A stretch of 64,000 bases of DNA, taken from Janthinobacterium sp. CG3. Lineage in GTDB: Bacteria > Pseudomonadota > Gammaproteobacteria > Burkholderiales > Burkholderiaceae_D. The stretch spans positions 418,445 through 482,444 of the forward strand of contig NZ_KB467824.1 in assembly GCF_000344615.1 (NCBI RefSeq). Reading direction: 5' to 3'. The notes under the pieces were generated by a model, which made no database searches, was not told where the DNA came from, and saw nothing but the letters and a program-made list of their open reading frames with translations. The position numbers were made by a program, and so were the translations under genes. Shown piece after piece: positions 17,349 through 27,341 of the stretch (position 1 is the first letter of the stretch; every line of letters begins with the position of its first letter).

Positions 17349-19343
17349 CTAAACCGCCAGCGCTTCCAGCTGTTCCTGCAAGGCCAGCCATTCCGCTTCC
17401 AACTGTGCCAGGTCCTTGGTGAAGAAGGTCTGGTCGGCCAGTAATTGCTTCAGCTTGGCCTTGTTGGCGGCGTCGTAGATGCCCGGCTCGCCGAGCTTGG
17501 CGTCGACTTCCTCTTTTTGCACGTTGCGCTTGGCGATCTGCTCTTCCTGGCGCTTGATCTTGTTCTCGATCGGCTTGCGCAGCGCGGTCAGGCGCTGGCG
17601 CTCTTCGGCGTCGACGCGTTTCTGGTCGCGCTTGTCGACCGCAGGGGCGGCCGCGGCCACCGTCGGGGCGACCGGGAAGTCGGTCTTGTTGTCCTTGCCG
17701 GCGGCCGGCAGCACGGTGGTGCCCTTGCCCAGCTTGGTCTTGAACAGCCAATCCTTGTAGTCGTCCAAATCGCCGTCGAAGGGCTGCAGCTTGCCGTCGG
17801 CGACGATGATGAACTGGTCGGTGGTGGCGCGCAGCAAATGCCGGTCATGCGAGACGACCACCAGCGTGCCTTCGAACTGCGCCAGCGCCATCGTCAGCGC
17901 CTCGCGCGTTTCCAGGTCCAAATGGTTGGTCGGCTCATCGAGCAGCAGCAGGTTGGGGCGCTGCCAGACGATCAGGGCCAGCGCCAAGCGCGCCTTCTCG
18001 CCGCCGGAGAAGGGGCGGATCGAGCTGGTCACCATGGTGCCCGGGAAGTTGAAGCCGCCCAGGAAGTTGCGCAGTTCCTGCTCGCGCACGCCGGGGGCGA
18101 TTTTGCCCAGATGCCACAGCGGCGATTCGTCGTGGCGCAGCATTTCCACCTGGTGCTGGGCGAAGTAGCCGATCGACAAGCCTTTGCCGATGACGGCGTC
18201 GCCGGTCAGCGGGCCGATTTCGCCGGCGATGGTTTTGATCAGCGTCGACTTACCGGCGCCGTTCACGCCCAGCAAGCCGATGCGCTGGCCGATTTGCAGC
18301 GAGAAGTTGATGCCGTTGACGATTTTCTTTTGCGTCACGACGCCGGTCTCGGGGTTCTCGATGTTGTAGCCGGCGTCGACGTCTTCCAGCACCAGCAGCG
18401 GGTTCGGCGCGTTCAGCGGCTCGCGGAATTCAAACGAGAATTCCGCGGCGGCGCGCAGCGGCGCCAGTTCTTCCATTTTCGCCAGCGCCTTCATGCGGCT
18501 CTGCGCCTGGCGCGCCTTCGAGGCCTGGGCCTTGAAGCGGTTGACGAACGATTCCAGATGGGCGCGTTGGCGGGTTTGCTTTTCCAGCGCGCCGGCGGCC
18601 AGGATCAGTTGCGCGTTGCGTTGGCGTTCGAAGCCGGAGTAGTTGCCCGAGTAGCGTTTGAGCTTGCGCTCGTCGATGTGCACGACGACGTTGACGACCT
18701 CGTCGAGGAAGTCGCGGTCATGCGAAATAATGATCAGGGTGCCGGGGTAGCGCTTGAGCCAGTCTTCCAGCCAGATGATCGCGTCCAAATCCAAATGGTT
18801 GGTCGGTTCATCGAGCAGCAGCAGGTCGGACGGGCACATCAGCGCCTGCGCCAAATTCAGGCGCATGCGCCAGCCGCCGGAGAAGCTGGCCACCGGCAAT
18901 TGCATCTGGTCCAGCGTGAAGCCCAGGCCCAGCAGCAATTGTTCGCCGCGCGACTGCACGGTGTAGGCGTCGGCGTCGGCCAGCGCGCTGTACATATTAC
19001 CGATGGCGATGCCGTTTTCGGTCGTTTCAGGCTCCGATTCCAGGCGCGCCAGTTCGCTTTCCAGCTTGCGCAGCGTGACGTCGCCGTCGATCGCGTAGTC
19101 GAGCGCGGCGCGGTCCAGCGCCGGGGTTTCCTGCGCCACGTAAGCCATGCGCCACTTGGCCGGGAAGTCGATCTCGCCCTGGTCCGGGTGCAACTCGCCG
19201 CGCAGCAGGCCGAACAGGCTCGATTTGCCGGCGCCGTTGGCGCCGATCAAGCCGATCTTGTCGCCCGGGTTCAGGGTGACGTCGACTTGCTCCAACAACG
19301 GTTTGATGCCGCGCATCAGGCTTACTTGTAGAAAACGTATCAT
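17349..19343 (-). CDS. yheS: ABC-F family ATPase, YheS-like
   Basis: 664 aa. Two ABC ATPase domains lie in tandem: Walker A GANGAGKSS at residues 34-42 and GVNGAGKST near 345, with signatures SFSGGWRMRL and PFSGGEKARL and Walker B LLLLDEPTNHLDL in both. No membrane segment is present, as expected for the translation-associated ABC-F class. The start MIRFLQVSLMRGIKPLL and the C-terminal coiled coil (about 585-655) match the YheS subgroup. ABC-F proteins act at the ribosomal exit site to relieve stalled peptide bonds. Confidence 0.92.
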   Translation of the reverse strand: MIRFLQVSLMRGIKPLLEQVDVTLNPGDKIGLIGANGAGKSSLFGLLRGELHPDQGEIDFPAKWRMAYVAQETPALDRAALDYAIDGDVTLRKLESELARLESEPETTENGIAIGNMYSALADADAYTVQSRGEQLLLGLGFTLDQMQLPVASFSGGWRMRLNLAQALMCPSDLLLLDEPTNHLDLDAIIWLEDWLKRYPGTLIIISHDRDFLDEVVNVVVHIDERKLKRYSGNYSGFERQRNAQLILAAGALEKQTRQRAHLESFVNRFKAQASKARQAQSRMKALAKMEELAPLRAAAEFSFEFREPLNAPNPLLVLEDVDAGYNIENPETGVVTQKKIVNGINFSLQIGQRIGLLGVNGAGKSTLIKTIAGEIGPLTGDAVIGKGLSIGYFAQHQVEMLRHDESPLWHLGKIAPGVREQELRNFLGGFNFPGTMVTSSIRPFSGGEKARLALALIVWQRPNLLLLDEPTNHLDLETREALTMALAQFEGTLVVVSHDRHLLRATTDQFIIVADGKLQPFDGDLDDYKDWLFKTKLGKGTTVLPAAGKDNKTDFPVAPTVAAAAPAVDKRDQKRVDAEERQRLTALRKPIENKIKRQEEQIAKRNVQKEEVDAKLGEPGIYDAANKAKLKQLLADQTFFTKDLAQLEAEWLALQEQLEALAV

Positions 19344-19472
19344 TTTTATGCTTTGTTATGGGGTGAAGAACACAACCCCGGTCTCGCTGGGAATGCAGTT
19401 CAGGTAATGCCAATGTGTAAACCAGAGGCGTGCATCCGGCGGCGGAGCCGCCGGCGCCCCGGCTTCATGCTA

Positions 19473-20363
19473 TTAGTTCAAACGCAACTGGTCGGCGGTC
19501 AGCAGGAACACCATGTCGTCGCCGGCGCTGGTGGTCAGCCAGGTCAGGCCCAGCGCGCCAAAGGCGGCTTCGGCGAATGCGCGCTCGTTGCCGATTTCAA
19601 CCATCAAAATGCCGTCGTCGGTCAGGCGCTCGGCGGCGCCGGCGACGATCTTGCGCACCAGGTCCATGCCGTCGCTGCCGCCGTCGAGGGCGATCCGCGG
19701 CTCGCACAGGTACTCCTGCGGCAACTTGCCCATCGACGTAGAGTTCACGTACGGCGGATTGGTGATGATCAAATCGTATTTCTTGTCCGGCACGTTCTGG
19801 TACAGGTCGCTCTCGATCAGCGTCACGCGCGACTCCAGCTTGTAGTCGGAGACGTTGCGGCGCGCCACGGCCAGCGCGTCCGGCGAGATGTCGACGGCGT
19901 CGACCGTGGCGTTCTGGAAGGCGTCGGCCAGCATGATCGCCAGGCAGCCGGAACCGGTGCACAGTTCCAGGATGTTTTCCACGCCCTCGGGATCGGGTAC
20001 CCACGGCGAGAAGAAGTCCGGCACCAGCTCGGCGATGAAGGAGCGCGGCACGATGACGCGTTCGTCGACGTAGAAATTGTACGTGCCGAGCCAGCCTTCC
20101 TTGGTGATATAGGCGGCCGGCACGCGCTCGACGCTGCGGCGCTCGATGACGGCCAGCACGGCGGCCACTTCGTCGGCCAGCAATTTGGCGTCCAGGAAGG
20201 GTTCCAGCTTGTCCAGCGGCAGCTTGAGCGTGTGCAGGATCAGGTAGGCCGCCTCGTCGAACGCTTCGGCGCTGCCGTGGCCAAAAAACAACTTGGCGCT
20301 GTTGAAGCGGGTCACGGCGTAGCGCAGCAAGTCGCGCGGCGTGGTGAAAGAGGTCGGGCTCAT
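19473..20363 (-). CDS. prmB: Ribosomal protein uL3 N5-glutamine methyltransferase
   Basis: 296 aa. The SAM-binding motif is ILELCTGSGC (131-140) and the glutamine-binding NPPY is at 202-205 in LIITNPPYVNS. The N-terminal helical domain with YAVTRFNSAKLFFGHG distinguishes PrmB from PrmC. It methylates a glutamine of ribosomal protein L3. It lies downstream of dapE on the same strand, separated by an intrinsic terminator. Confidence 0.94.
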   Translation of the reverse strand: MSPTSFTTPRDLLRYAVTRFNSAKLFFGHGSAEAFDEAAYLILHTLKLPLDKLEPFLDAKLLADEVAAVLAVIERRSVERVPAAYITKEGWLGTYNFYVDERVIVPRSFIAELVPDFFSPWVPDPEGVENILELCTGSGCLAIMLADAFQNATVDAVDISPDALAVARRNVSDYKLESRVTLIESDLYQNVPDKKYDLIITNPPYVNSTSMGKLPQEYLCEPRIALDGGSDGMDLVRKIVAGAAERLTDDGILMVEIGNERAFAEAAFGALGLTWLTTSAGDDMVFLLTADQLRLN

Positions 20364-20373
20364 GGGCGCTCTC

Positions 20374-20400
20374 GAAAAAAAGGCGGCCCGCGAGCGGGCC
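20374..20400 (-). terminator. Rho-independent terminator of dapE
   Basis: Read on the minus strand, GGCCCGC-TC-GCGGGCC (20400-20385) forms a strong hairpin followed by GCC and a run of seven or more T (20381-20374). It lies 12 bp past the dapE stop and just upstream of prmB, so prmB is probably read partly from its own promoter or by readthrough. Confidence 0.85.
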
Positions 20401-20412
20401 TGGATATTGGGG

Positions 20413-21552
<1,140 letters not shown>

Positions 21553-21571
21553 TTATTATGGAGGTGCGGCC

Positions 21572-21606
21572 GGGGCCAGACCCCGGGGGGCTGGCCCCGG
21601 GGTTAC
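21572..21606. repeat. GGGGYYGACCCC-family intergenic repeat, copy 2
   Basis: GGGGCCAGACCCCGG and the imperfect complement CTGGCCCCGGGGTTAC form a GC-rich hairpin between dapE and the ArsC-like gene. The tail GGGGTTAC matches copies at 37361 and 39671. Confidence 0.7.
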
Positions 21607-21627
21607 AGGAGTTGCTTGGTTGACAGT

Positions 21628-21981
21628 CTACAGCCCAAAAATCGCGCGGTACTGCGCGTCCGAAAACGCGACATGGAACTGTTGTCCATCATGCAGCACC
21701 GGCCGCTTGATCACCGACGGCGACTCCAGCATCAGTTCCAGCGCGCTGTCGGCGTCGACCACGGCGGCCTTGCGTTCCTCGCTCAGATTGCGCCAGGTGG
21801 TGCCCTTGCGGTTCACCAGCGCCTCCCATTGCAGATGTTGCAGCCATTGCGCGACGGTGGCGCGCTCCAGGCCCTGCTTTTTGAAATCGTGGAAGGTAAA
21901 CGCTTGCTGCTGGTCGGCGAGCCAGACGCGGGCTTTTTTGACCGTGTCGCAGTTCGGGATGCCATATAAGGTTATTGTCAT
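21628..21981 (-). CDS. ArsC/Spx-family reductase (YffB-like)
   Basis: 117 aa. The N-terminus MTITLYGIPNCDTVKKARVWL has the single conserved Cys (C11) of the ArsC/YffB subgroup, and the C-terminal SVIKRPVL is the family signature. Members have a thioredoxin-like fold; YffB relatives are not proven arsenate reductases and their substrate is unknown. In related genomes the gene commonly precedes dapE, as here, so the order is ancestral rather than tied to arsenic resistance. Confidence 0.88.
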   Translation of the reverse strand: MTITLYGIPNCDTVKKARVWLADQQQAFTFHDFKKQGLERATVAQWLQHLQWEALVNRKGTTWRNLSEERKAAVVDADSALELMLESPSVIKRPVLHDGQQFHVAFSDAQYRAIFGL

Positions 21982-22156
21982 GAGAAATCGGGGGCTGGCA
22001 GGGTTGATCGGGCCAAAGTGTCCGCTCGAAGGGCGCTAGAATACCATGGCTGCGGTGGCCGGCGCGCCACGCCGCGGCGCAATCGCCGCTCTTTTGCGCC
22101 ACCGCGGCGGGCTTTCGGCATACAATCCCATAGAAAGATAATTCCTTGAGGAAATT

Positions 22157-23560
22157 GTGCGCCGGAACGGACCGCCCCTTCCCGGCGCCGCCATGCCGTT
22201 TCCCCAGTCGCCACCACGCCGCCGCCAAGCCGCCACCGCAGCCATGACCGACCAGACCAGCGCCACCCACGTACCGCAGCCCCGCGCTTCCGGCGACTCG
22301 CTGGTACGGCGCCTGACGCGGCTGAACCTGCTGGTGCTGAGCGCAACCATGTTGCTGACGTTCACGCTGATCGCCACGGCGACCTGGTTCGTCGCGCGCG
22401 CGCGCCAGGCGCAAAGCGCCGAACTGGGCGCGCAGCTGCTGGCCAACAGCGTCGCGCCGATGCTGGTGTTCGTCGACGCCGCCGCCGCGCGCAACGAGCT
22501 GGCTTCGTTCTCGCGCCGCAGCGACCTGCTCGAAGTGCAGGTGCAAACCAACCAGAACGTGCTGTTCGCCCACTGGCAGGCCGAGCCCGGCGCGGCGCTG
22601 GCGCGGCTGGCGCCGCCGCGCCAACTGGCCACGCGCGCCAGCGTCACCAGCACCTCGGCGCAGGCGCTGGAGGTGTGGGTGCCGGTGCGCCTGAAGGGCG
22701 AGCGGGTCGGCGCGCTGGTGGTGCGCGAAAGCCTGCAAAGCCTGCACCGCACCCTGCTGCAACTGTCCGGCCTGGCCGGAACCTTGATCGCGCTGGCGAT
22801 CTGGGTCGCGGCGCGCGGCCTGCGCGCGGTGCAGCGGCGGGCGCTGGCGCCCATCGTCGACCTGTCCGACCTGGCCGAGCGCGTCTCGCGCGACCACAAC
22901 TACAGCCGCCGCGCCACCGTGCACCGGCGCGACGAGGTGGGGCGCTTGACCGAACGCTTCAACGAGATGTTGAAACGCATCGAGATCTGGCAGGCCGATT
23001 TGCACCAGCAACTGGAACAGGAACAAGTGGCCGGCCGGCAGATGCAGCGGCTGGCGCACCGCGACAGCCTGACCGCGTTGCCGAACCGGCTGTTCTTCCA
23101 GGGCGAGTTGCAGCGCCACCTGGTGCACAGCGCCCACGCCGCCGAGCTGATGGCGCTGATGTTCATCGACCTGGACAATTTCAAGGTCGTCAACGACGAG
23201 CACGGCCACGAGGCCGGCGACGCCGTGCTGTGCGAAGTGGCGCAGCGCATGGCCGGCGCGGTGCGCGCGCGCGACGTGTTGTGCCGGCTCGGCGGCGACG
23301 AGTTCGCGCTGATCTTGCCGGCGCTGCCGGACCAGGCCGCCGCCGAGCAGTTGGCGCGCCGCGTCATCGAGGCGGTGCGCGCGCCGCTGCACGTCGCCGG
23401 CCGGTTGATGCCGGTCGGCGCCACCATCGGGCTGGCCTTCTACCCGCTCGACGCGGGCGACCCGAGCGCCTTGCTGAACGCCTCCGACCGCGCCATGTAC
23501 GCGGCCAAGCGGGCTGGCAAAAACACCTTCAGGAGGGCCGGCGATGCGCAGTCCGAGTAG
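22157..23560 (+). CDS. Membrane diguanylate cyclase, YfiN/TpbB-like (HAMP-GGDEF)
   Basis: 467 aa from a GTG at 22157, chosen because GAGGAAAT lies directly before it; ATGs at 22193 and 22244 have no ribosome-binding site. A membrane segment at about residues 55-78, a periplasmic sensor domain (79-190), a second membrane segment (about 195-215) and a HAMP region (to about 270) precede the GGDEF domain. The active-site motif GGDEF is at 379-383, with a product-inhibition site R-A-R-D five residues upstream. It should make c-di-GMP. It overlaps the TonB-receptor gene by 17 bp, and a YfiR gene follows, which points to periplasmic control. Confidence 0.9.
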   Translation: MRRNGPPLPGAAMPFPQSPPRRRQAATAAMTDQTSATHVPQPRASGDSLVRRLTRLNLLVLSATMLLTFTLIATATWFVARARQAQSAELGAQLLANSVAPMLVFVDAAAARNELASFSRRSDLLEVQVQTNQNVLFAHWQAEPGAALARLAPPRQLATRASVTSTSAQALEVWVPVRLKGERVGALVVRESLQSLHRTLLQLSGLAGTLIALAIWVAARGLRAVQRRALAPIVDLSDLAERVSRDHNYSRRATVHRRDEVGRLTERFNEMLKRIEIWQADLHQQLEQEQVAGRQMQRLAHRDSLTALPNRLFFQGELQRHLVHSAHAAELMALMFIDLDNFKVVNDEHGHEAGDAVLCEVAQRMAGAVRARDVLCRLGGDEFALILPALPDQAAAEQLARRVIEAVRAPLHVAGRLMPVGATIGLAFYPLDAGDPSALLNASDRAMYAAKRAGKNTFRRAGDAQSE

Positions 23561-25583
23561 GCGCCGCGGCGCCGCGCTGCGGCTGGCGCTGGCCGCGGCG
23601 TGCTGCTGGCCGGCGCTGCAACAGGCGCAAGCGCAAGCGCAAGCTCAAGTGCCAGTCCCGGCCCCGGCCCCGGCCCAGCCCCCCGCCAGCGCCGCCCAGC
23701 CTACGCTGGAGCAGTTGCTGCGCCAGCCGCTGAGCGAGGTGCCGCGCGAGGTCGAAGTGTCGACCTCGTCGCGCTACGCCGAAAGCGCGGCGCAGGCGCC
23801 GTCTGTCACCTACGTCGTCACCGACGCCGACATCGCCCGCTACGGCCTGCGCAACATGGCCGACGTCATGCGCAGCATGCCGGGCCTGTTCGTCAGCGGC
23901 GACGGCGAATTCGTCTACGTCGGCGCGCGCGGCCTGGGCCGGCCGGGCGACCTGAACTCGCGCCTGTTGTTCCTGGTCGACGGCATCCGCGTCAACGAGA
24001 ACATCTACGACGCCGGCGTGCTGGGGCCGGAGTTCCCGGTCGACGTCGGGCTGATCGAGCGGGTTGAATTCGCGCCCGGCCCCGGCTCCGCGCTGTACGG
24101 CAACAACGCCTTCCTCGGCGTGGTGAACGTCATTACCAAGGGCAGCGACAAATTGCGCGGCGCGCAGGTGAGCGCCGCCGTCGACTCGGACCGGCTGCGC
24201 CAGCTGCGCGCCAGCTGGGGCCACCGCTCCGAACGCGGCTGGGAGGGCTGGCTGGCGCTGAGCGCGTTCCGCCAGGACCGCATCGCCTCGGCGGTCGAGG
24301 TGGCGCCGGCCGAGCGCGACCTTGCCGCCGAGCGCAACTGGGACCGCGGCGAGCGCGTGCTGGGCATGGCGCGCGCCGGCGGCTGGACCTTGCGCGGCGG
24401 CGTCAGCCAGCGCGAGCGCGGCTTCCCCAGCGCGCTGGGGGCCGAGCCTGGCCACAACTTCGGCCAGGCCCGCGCCGTCGTCAACGGCAGCTTCGCCGCG
24501 CTGGCGTACGAGCGCGCGCTGGGCGACGACTGGACCTTGTTCGGCGCCGTCTCGGCCAAGCGCAGCGAGTACCGCTACATTGAACCGTATCTGCGCGATG
24601 ACGCGCTGGAACGCGAATACGCCACCGTCTCGCTGGGGCGCTGGGTCAACGCCGACCTGCGCCTGAGCACGCGGCGCTGGCGCGACCACGACTTGATGGC
24701 GGGCGTCGAATACCAGGGCGACCGCGAGCAAAAAATCAGCGCCGGCACCGTCGGCGAGCCGGTGCTGGCCGAGTTTTTCGGCAACAACCGGCGCCGCGGC
24801 CTGTTCGTGCAGGACGCCTGGCGCCTCAACGACGCGCACCGCCTGATCCTCGGATGGCGCCGCGACCAGGCCACGGCCGGCGGCGGCAGCAGCAATCCGC
24901 GCCTGGCCTGGGTCTGGAGCGGCGTCGCCGACGCGACGCTGAAGTTGATGTACGGCAGCGCCTTCCGCGCCGCCAACCTGTACGAGTTCCAGGTCAACGC
25001 GCCGTTCCAGGTGGCCGTTCCGGCGCCGGAGCGGATACGCACGCTGGAACTGGCGTGGGAGCACGCGCCCACGCCGCGCCTGCAATACCGGCTGTCGCTC
25101 TACGCTTCGCGCTTGCGCGACCTGATCGGCGTGAACCAGCAAACCGGCTTCGTCGAGAACAGCGGCCCGATCCGCAACGCCGGCGCCGAGCTGGGGCTGG
25201 AGCGGCGCTGGGACGGCGGCCGGCAATTGCGCGCCGCCGTGTCGCTGCAGGACAGCAAGGACGCGCACGGCCAGGGCTTGAGCAATTCGCCGCGCACGCT
25301 GGTCAAACTCCTGTTCAGCCAGCCGCTGGCGGGCGACGCGCTGCGGCTGTCGTGGCAGGCGCTCGGCACCAGCCGGCGCCGCACCGACGCGCAGGACTTG
25401 CCCGGCTACGCGCTGGTCAACGCGGTACTGCTGTGGCGCCCGGGCGCCGAGGCGGAGTGGTCGCTGGGACTCTACAACCTGGCCAACAAGCGCTATGCCG
25501 ACCGGCCCTGGACGCCGGGCGTGTCGCTGCTGCAAGAGGGGCGGGTGCTGCGGCTGTCGCTGACGCGGCGTTTCCTTCCATGA
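23544..25583 (+). CDS. TonB-dependent outer-membrane receptor
   Basis: 679 aa. The ATG at 23544 follows AGGAGG inside the end of the cyclase gene. A signal peptide (to about residue 31, ending AQAQAQ) and a Pro/Ala-rich linker lead to a plug domain (VTYVVTDADIARYGLRNMADVMRSMPG; RLLFLVDGIRVNE; ALYGNNAFLGVVNVITKG) and a 22-strand barrel ending in LSLTRRFLP with the C-terminal aromatic expected of outer-membrane proteins. The ligand is unknown. Placement between a cyclase and YfiR suggests a signalling input rather than nutrient uptake alone. Confidence 0.92.
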   Translation: MRSPSRRRGAALRLALAAACCWPALQQAQAQAQAQVPVPAPAPAQPPASAAQPTLEQLLRQPLSEVPREVEVSTSSRYAESAAQAPSVTYVVTDADIARYGLRNMADVMRSMPGLFVSGDGEFVYVGARGLGRPGDLNSRLLFLVDGIRVNENIYDAGVLGPEFPVDVGLIERVEFAPGPGSALYGNNAFLGVVNVITKGSDKLRGAQVSAAVDSDRLRQLRASWGHRSERGWEGWLALSAFRQDRIASAVEVAPAERDLAAERNWDRGERVLGMARAGGWTLRGGVSQRERGFPSALGAEPGHNFGQARAVVNGSFAALAYERALGDDWTLFGAVSAKRSEYRYIEPYLRDDALEREYATVSLGRWVNADLRLSTRRWRDHDLMAGVEYQGDREQKISAGTVGEPVLAEFFGNNRRRGLFVQDAWRLNDAHRLILGWRRDQATAGGGSSNPRLAWVWSGVADATLKLMYGSAFRAANLYEFQVNAPFQVAVPAPERIRTLELAWEHAPTPRLQYRLSLYASRLRDLIGVNQQTGFVENSGPIRNAGAELGLERRWDGGRQLRAAVSLQDSKDAHGQGLSNSPRTLVKLLFSQPLAGDALRLSWQALGTSRRRTDAQDLPGYALVNAVLLWRPGAEAEWSLGLYNLANKRYADRPWTPGVSLLQEGRVLRLSLTRRFLP

Positions 25584-26089
25584 GGCGCCGCTGTTGGCTG
25601 GCCGCGCTGTGCTGGCTGGGCCTGGCCGCGCCGGCGTGGGCCGGCCCGGACGAGGTGCAACTGAAGGCGGCCTTCATCTACCGCTTCGCGCAACTGACCG
25701 AATGGCCGCCGGCGCCGCCGCGCGAATTCACCTACTGCGTGGCCGGCGACGCGCCGTTGCAGGAAGCCTTGCGCGGGCTGACGCAGGGCGCGCCCGGGGC
25801 GGCGCCGGTGCGCCTGTTGTACCTGAGCGAACCGCAAGCGGTGCCGCAGTGCCAGTTGCTGGTGCTGGGAATGAAAGGGCGGGCCGAGCTGCAGCGCTGG
25901 CGCGAGTTGCTGGCCGACGGCCCGGTGCTGATCGTCGGCGACAGCGCCGAATCGTTTCGCAGCGGCGCCGTGATCGGCCTGGTACTGGAGCCGAACGGCT
26001 TGGCGTTCCGCATCAACCAGACCGAGGCGAAGCGGCGCGGACTGGTGCTGAGCTACCAAATGCTGAAACTGGCGCGCGAAGTGAAATAG
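25580..26089 (+). CDS. YfiR family protein (DUF4154), periplasmic
   Basis: 169 aa. The ATG at 25580 overlaps the receptor stop (ATGA). Signal peptide MRRRCWLAALCWLGLAAPAWA, then the DUF4154 core: VQLKAAFIYRFAQLTEWP, YCVAGDAPLQEALRGL, CQLLVLG, and GPVLIVGDSAESFRSGAVIGLVLEPNGLAFRINQTEAKRRGLVLSYQMLKLA. YfiR in Pseudomonas is a periplasmic repressor of the cyclase YfiN; two Cys remain in the mature part. By analogy it should hold the cyclase at 22157 inactive until a signal, probably through the receptor, releases it. That link is inferred. Confidence 0.9.
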   Translation: MRRRCWLAALCWLGLAAPAWAGPDEVQLKAAFIYRFAQLTEWPPAPPREFTYCVAGDAPLQEALRGLTQGAPGAAPVRLLYLSEPQAVPQCQLLVLGMKGRAELQRWRELLADGPVLIVGDSAESFRSGAVIGLVLEPNGLAFRINQTEAKRRGLVLSYQMLKLAREVK

Positions 26090-26113
26090 GGCGAGCGGAG
26101 GCGGCTGGGCGCC

Positions 26114-27253
26114 TCAGGTGTTCAGCGTAAACTCGGTAAACGACGCCTCGGTGCTGGCCTTGGCTTCCGGCTCGGCCTGGGCGCTCTTGCTGTCCGGCCC
26201 GTTGTTAAGCAGCCACAATAAATTGGTGGCCGAATCGGCGTTGGCCAGCGCCTCCTCCTGGCTGATGATGCCGTCCTTGACCAATTGCAGCAGCGCCAGC
26301 TCGAACGACTGCGAGCCCGGCGACATGCTTTTCTCGATCGCCTCCTTGATCTGGTTGATGTCGCCTCGTTCGATCAAGTCGGAGATGTGGCGGGTGTTGA
26401 CCATGATCTCGACGGCCGCCGTGCGGGTGCCGCCGTTGATCGAGCGCACCAGGCGCTGCGACACGATGGCCTTGACCGTCGACGACAGGTCTTGCAGCAG
26501 CGACGCGCGGTTCTCGATCGGATAGAAACTGATAATGCGGTTCAGCGCGTTGTAACTGTTGTTGGCGTGCAGCGTGGCCAGCACCAGGTGGCCGGACTGG
26601 GCGTAGGCCAGCGCGGCGGCCATGGTTTCCTTGTCGCGGATTTCACCGATCAGGATGCAGTCGGGCGCCTGGCGCATCGAATTGCGCAGCGCGGTGTAGA
26701 AGTCCTTGGCGTCGCTGCCGATCTCGCGCTGGTTGACGATCGACCGCTTGTTCTTGAACAGGTACTCGATCGGGTCTTCCAAGGTCAGGATATGGCCGGA
26801 GCGCAACTCGTTGCGGTGGTCCAGCATCGACGCGATGGTGGTCGACTTGCCCGAGCCGGTCGAGCCGACGATCAGCATCAGGCCGCGCTTTTCCATGATC
26901 AGCTCGGCGAGCGCGCTCGGCAGGCCGAGGTCGGCCAGCGCCGGGATGTTGGCGGGCACGTAGCGGAACACGGCGGAGATGCTGCCGCGCTGGCGGAACG
27001 CCGACAGGCGGAAGCGGCCCAAGTTGGGCACCGAGATGCCCATGTTGAGTTCGTTCTCGCGTTCCAGCTCGGCCACTTGTTCGGGCGTGCAGATTTCAGA
27101 GAGCAGCGAGCCGATGTTGTCCGGCTCCAGCTTTTGTTGATTGATGGGAATCAGATTGCCGTTGATCTTCAGGTGGACCGGGGAATTGACCGCGAAAAAC
27201 ATGTCCGACGCGTTCTTTTCCTTCATCAACTGGAATAAGCGTTCCATGGCCAT
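26114..27253 (-). CDS. Type IV pilus retraction ATPase, PilU-like
   Basis: 379 aa from the ATG at 27253 (MAMERLFQLMKE), preceded by AAGGGG; an ATG at 27268 is possible. Walker A is GSTGSGKST near residue 133, followed by the Asp box (LTLEDPIEYLFKNKRSIVNQREIG), Walker B (CILIGEIRDKETM) and the His box (GHLVLATLHANNS). The C-terminal acidic Ala/Glu tail is typical of PilU rather than PilT. It powers pilus retraction together with PilT. It follows dapC-dapD on the same strand without other pilus genes. Confidence 0.88.
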   Translation of the reverse strand: MAMERLFQLMKEKNASDMFFAVNSPVHLKINGNLIPINQQKLEPDNIGSLLSEICTPEQVAELERENELNMGISVPNLGRFRLSAFRQRGSISAVFRYVPANIPALADLGLPSALAELIMEKRGLMLIVGSTGSGKSTTIASMLDHRNELRSGHILTLEDPIEYLFKNKRSIVNQREIGSDAKDFYTALRNSMRQAPDCILIGEIRDKETMAAALAYAQSGHLVLATLHANNSYNALNRIISFYPIENRASLLQDLSSTVKAIVSQRLVRSINGGTRTAAVEIMVNTRHISDLIERGDINQIKEAIEKSMSPGSQSFELALLQLVKDGIISQEEALANADSATNLLWLLNNGPDSKSAQAEPEAKASTEASFTEFTLNT

Positions 27254-27274
27254 CGTGTACCCCTTCATCAGTTT

Positions 27275-27329
27275 GGGGACAGACCACGTTTTCCGAGAAA
27301 GTATTTCTCGGAAAACGTGGTCTGTCCCC
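27275..27329. repeat. Perfect 26-bp-arm palindrome between dapD and pilU
   Basis: Arms 27275-27300 (beginning GGGGACAGACCACG) and 27304-27329 (ending CGTGGTCTGTCCCC) are exactly complementary, with the 3-base loop GTA. It resembles the GGGGACAGACC palindromes recognised by REP-associated tyrosine transposases in proteobacteria. No T-run follows, although it may still slow transcription between dapD and pilU. Confidence 0.88.
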
Positions 27330-27341
27330 GGTGTGGCTGAA

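Noticed and set aside
17445-19331. 628-codon open frame on the plus strand
   Set aside because: Antisense to the ABC-F gene, which has all expected motifs; the frame has no recognisable domains.
23529-25535. 668-codon open frame on the minus strand
   Set aside because: Antisense to the TonB receptor; composition-driven shadow without ribosome-binding site or domains.
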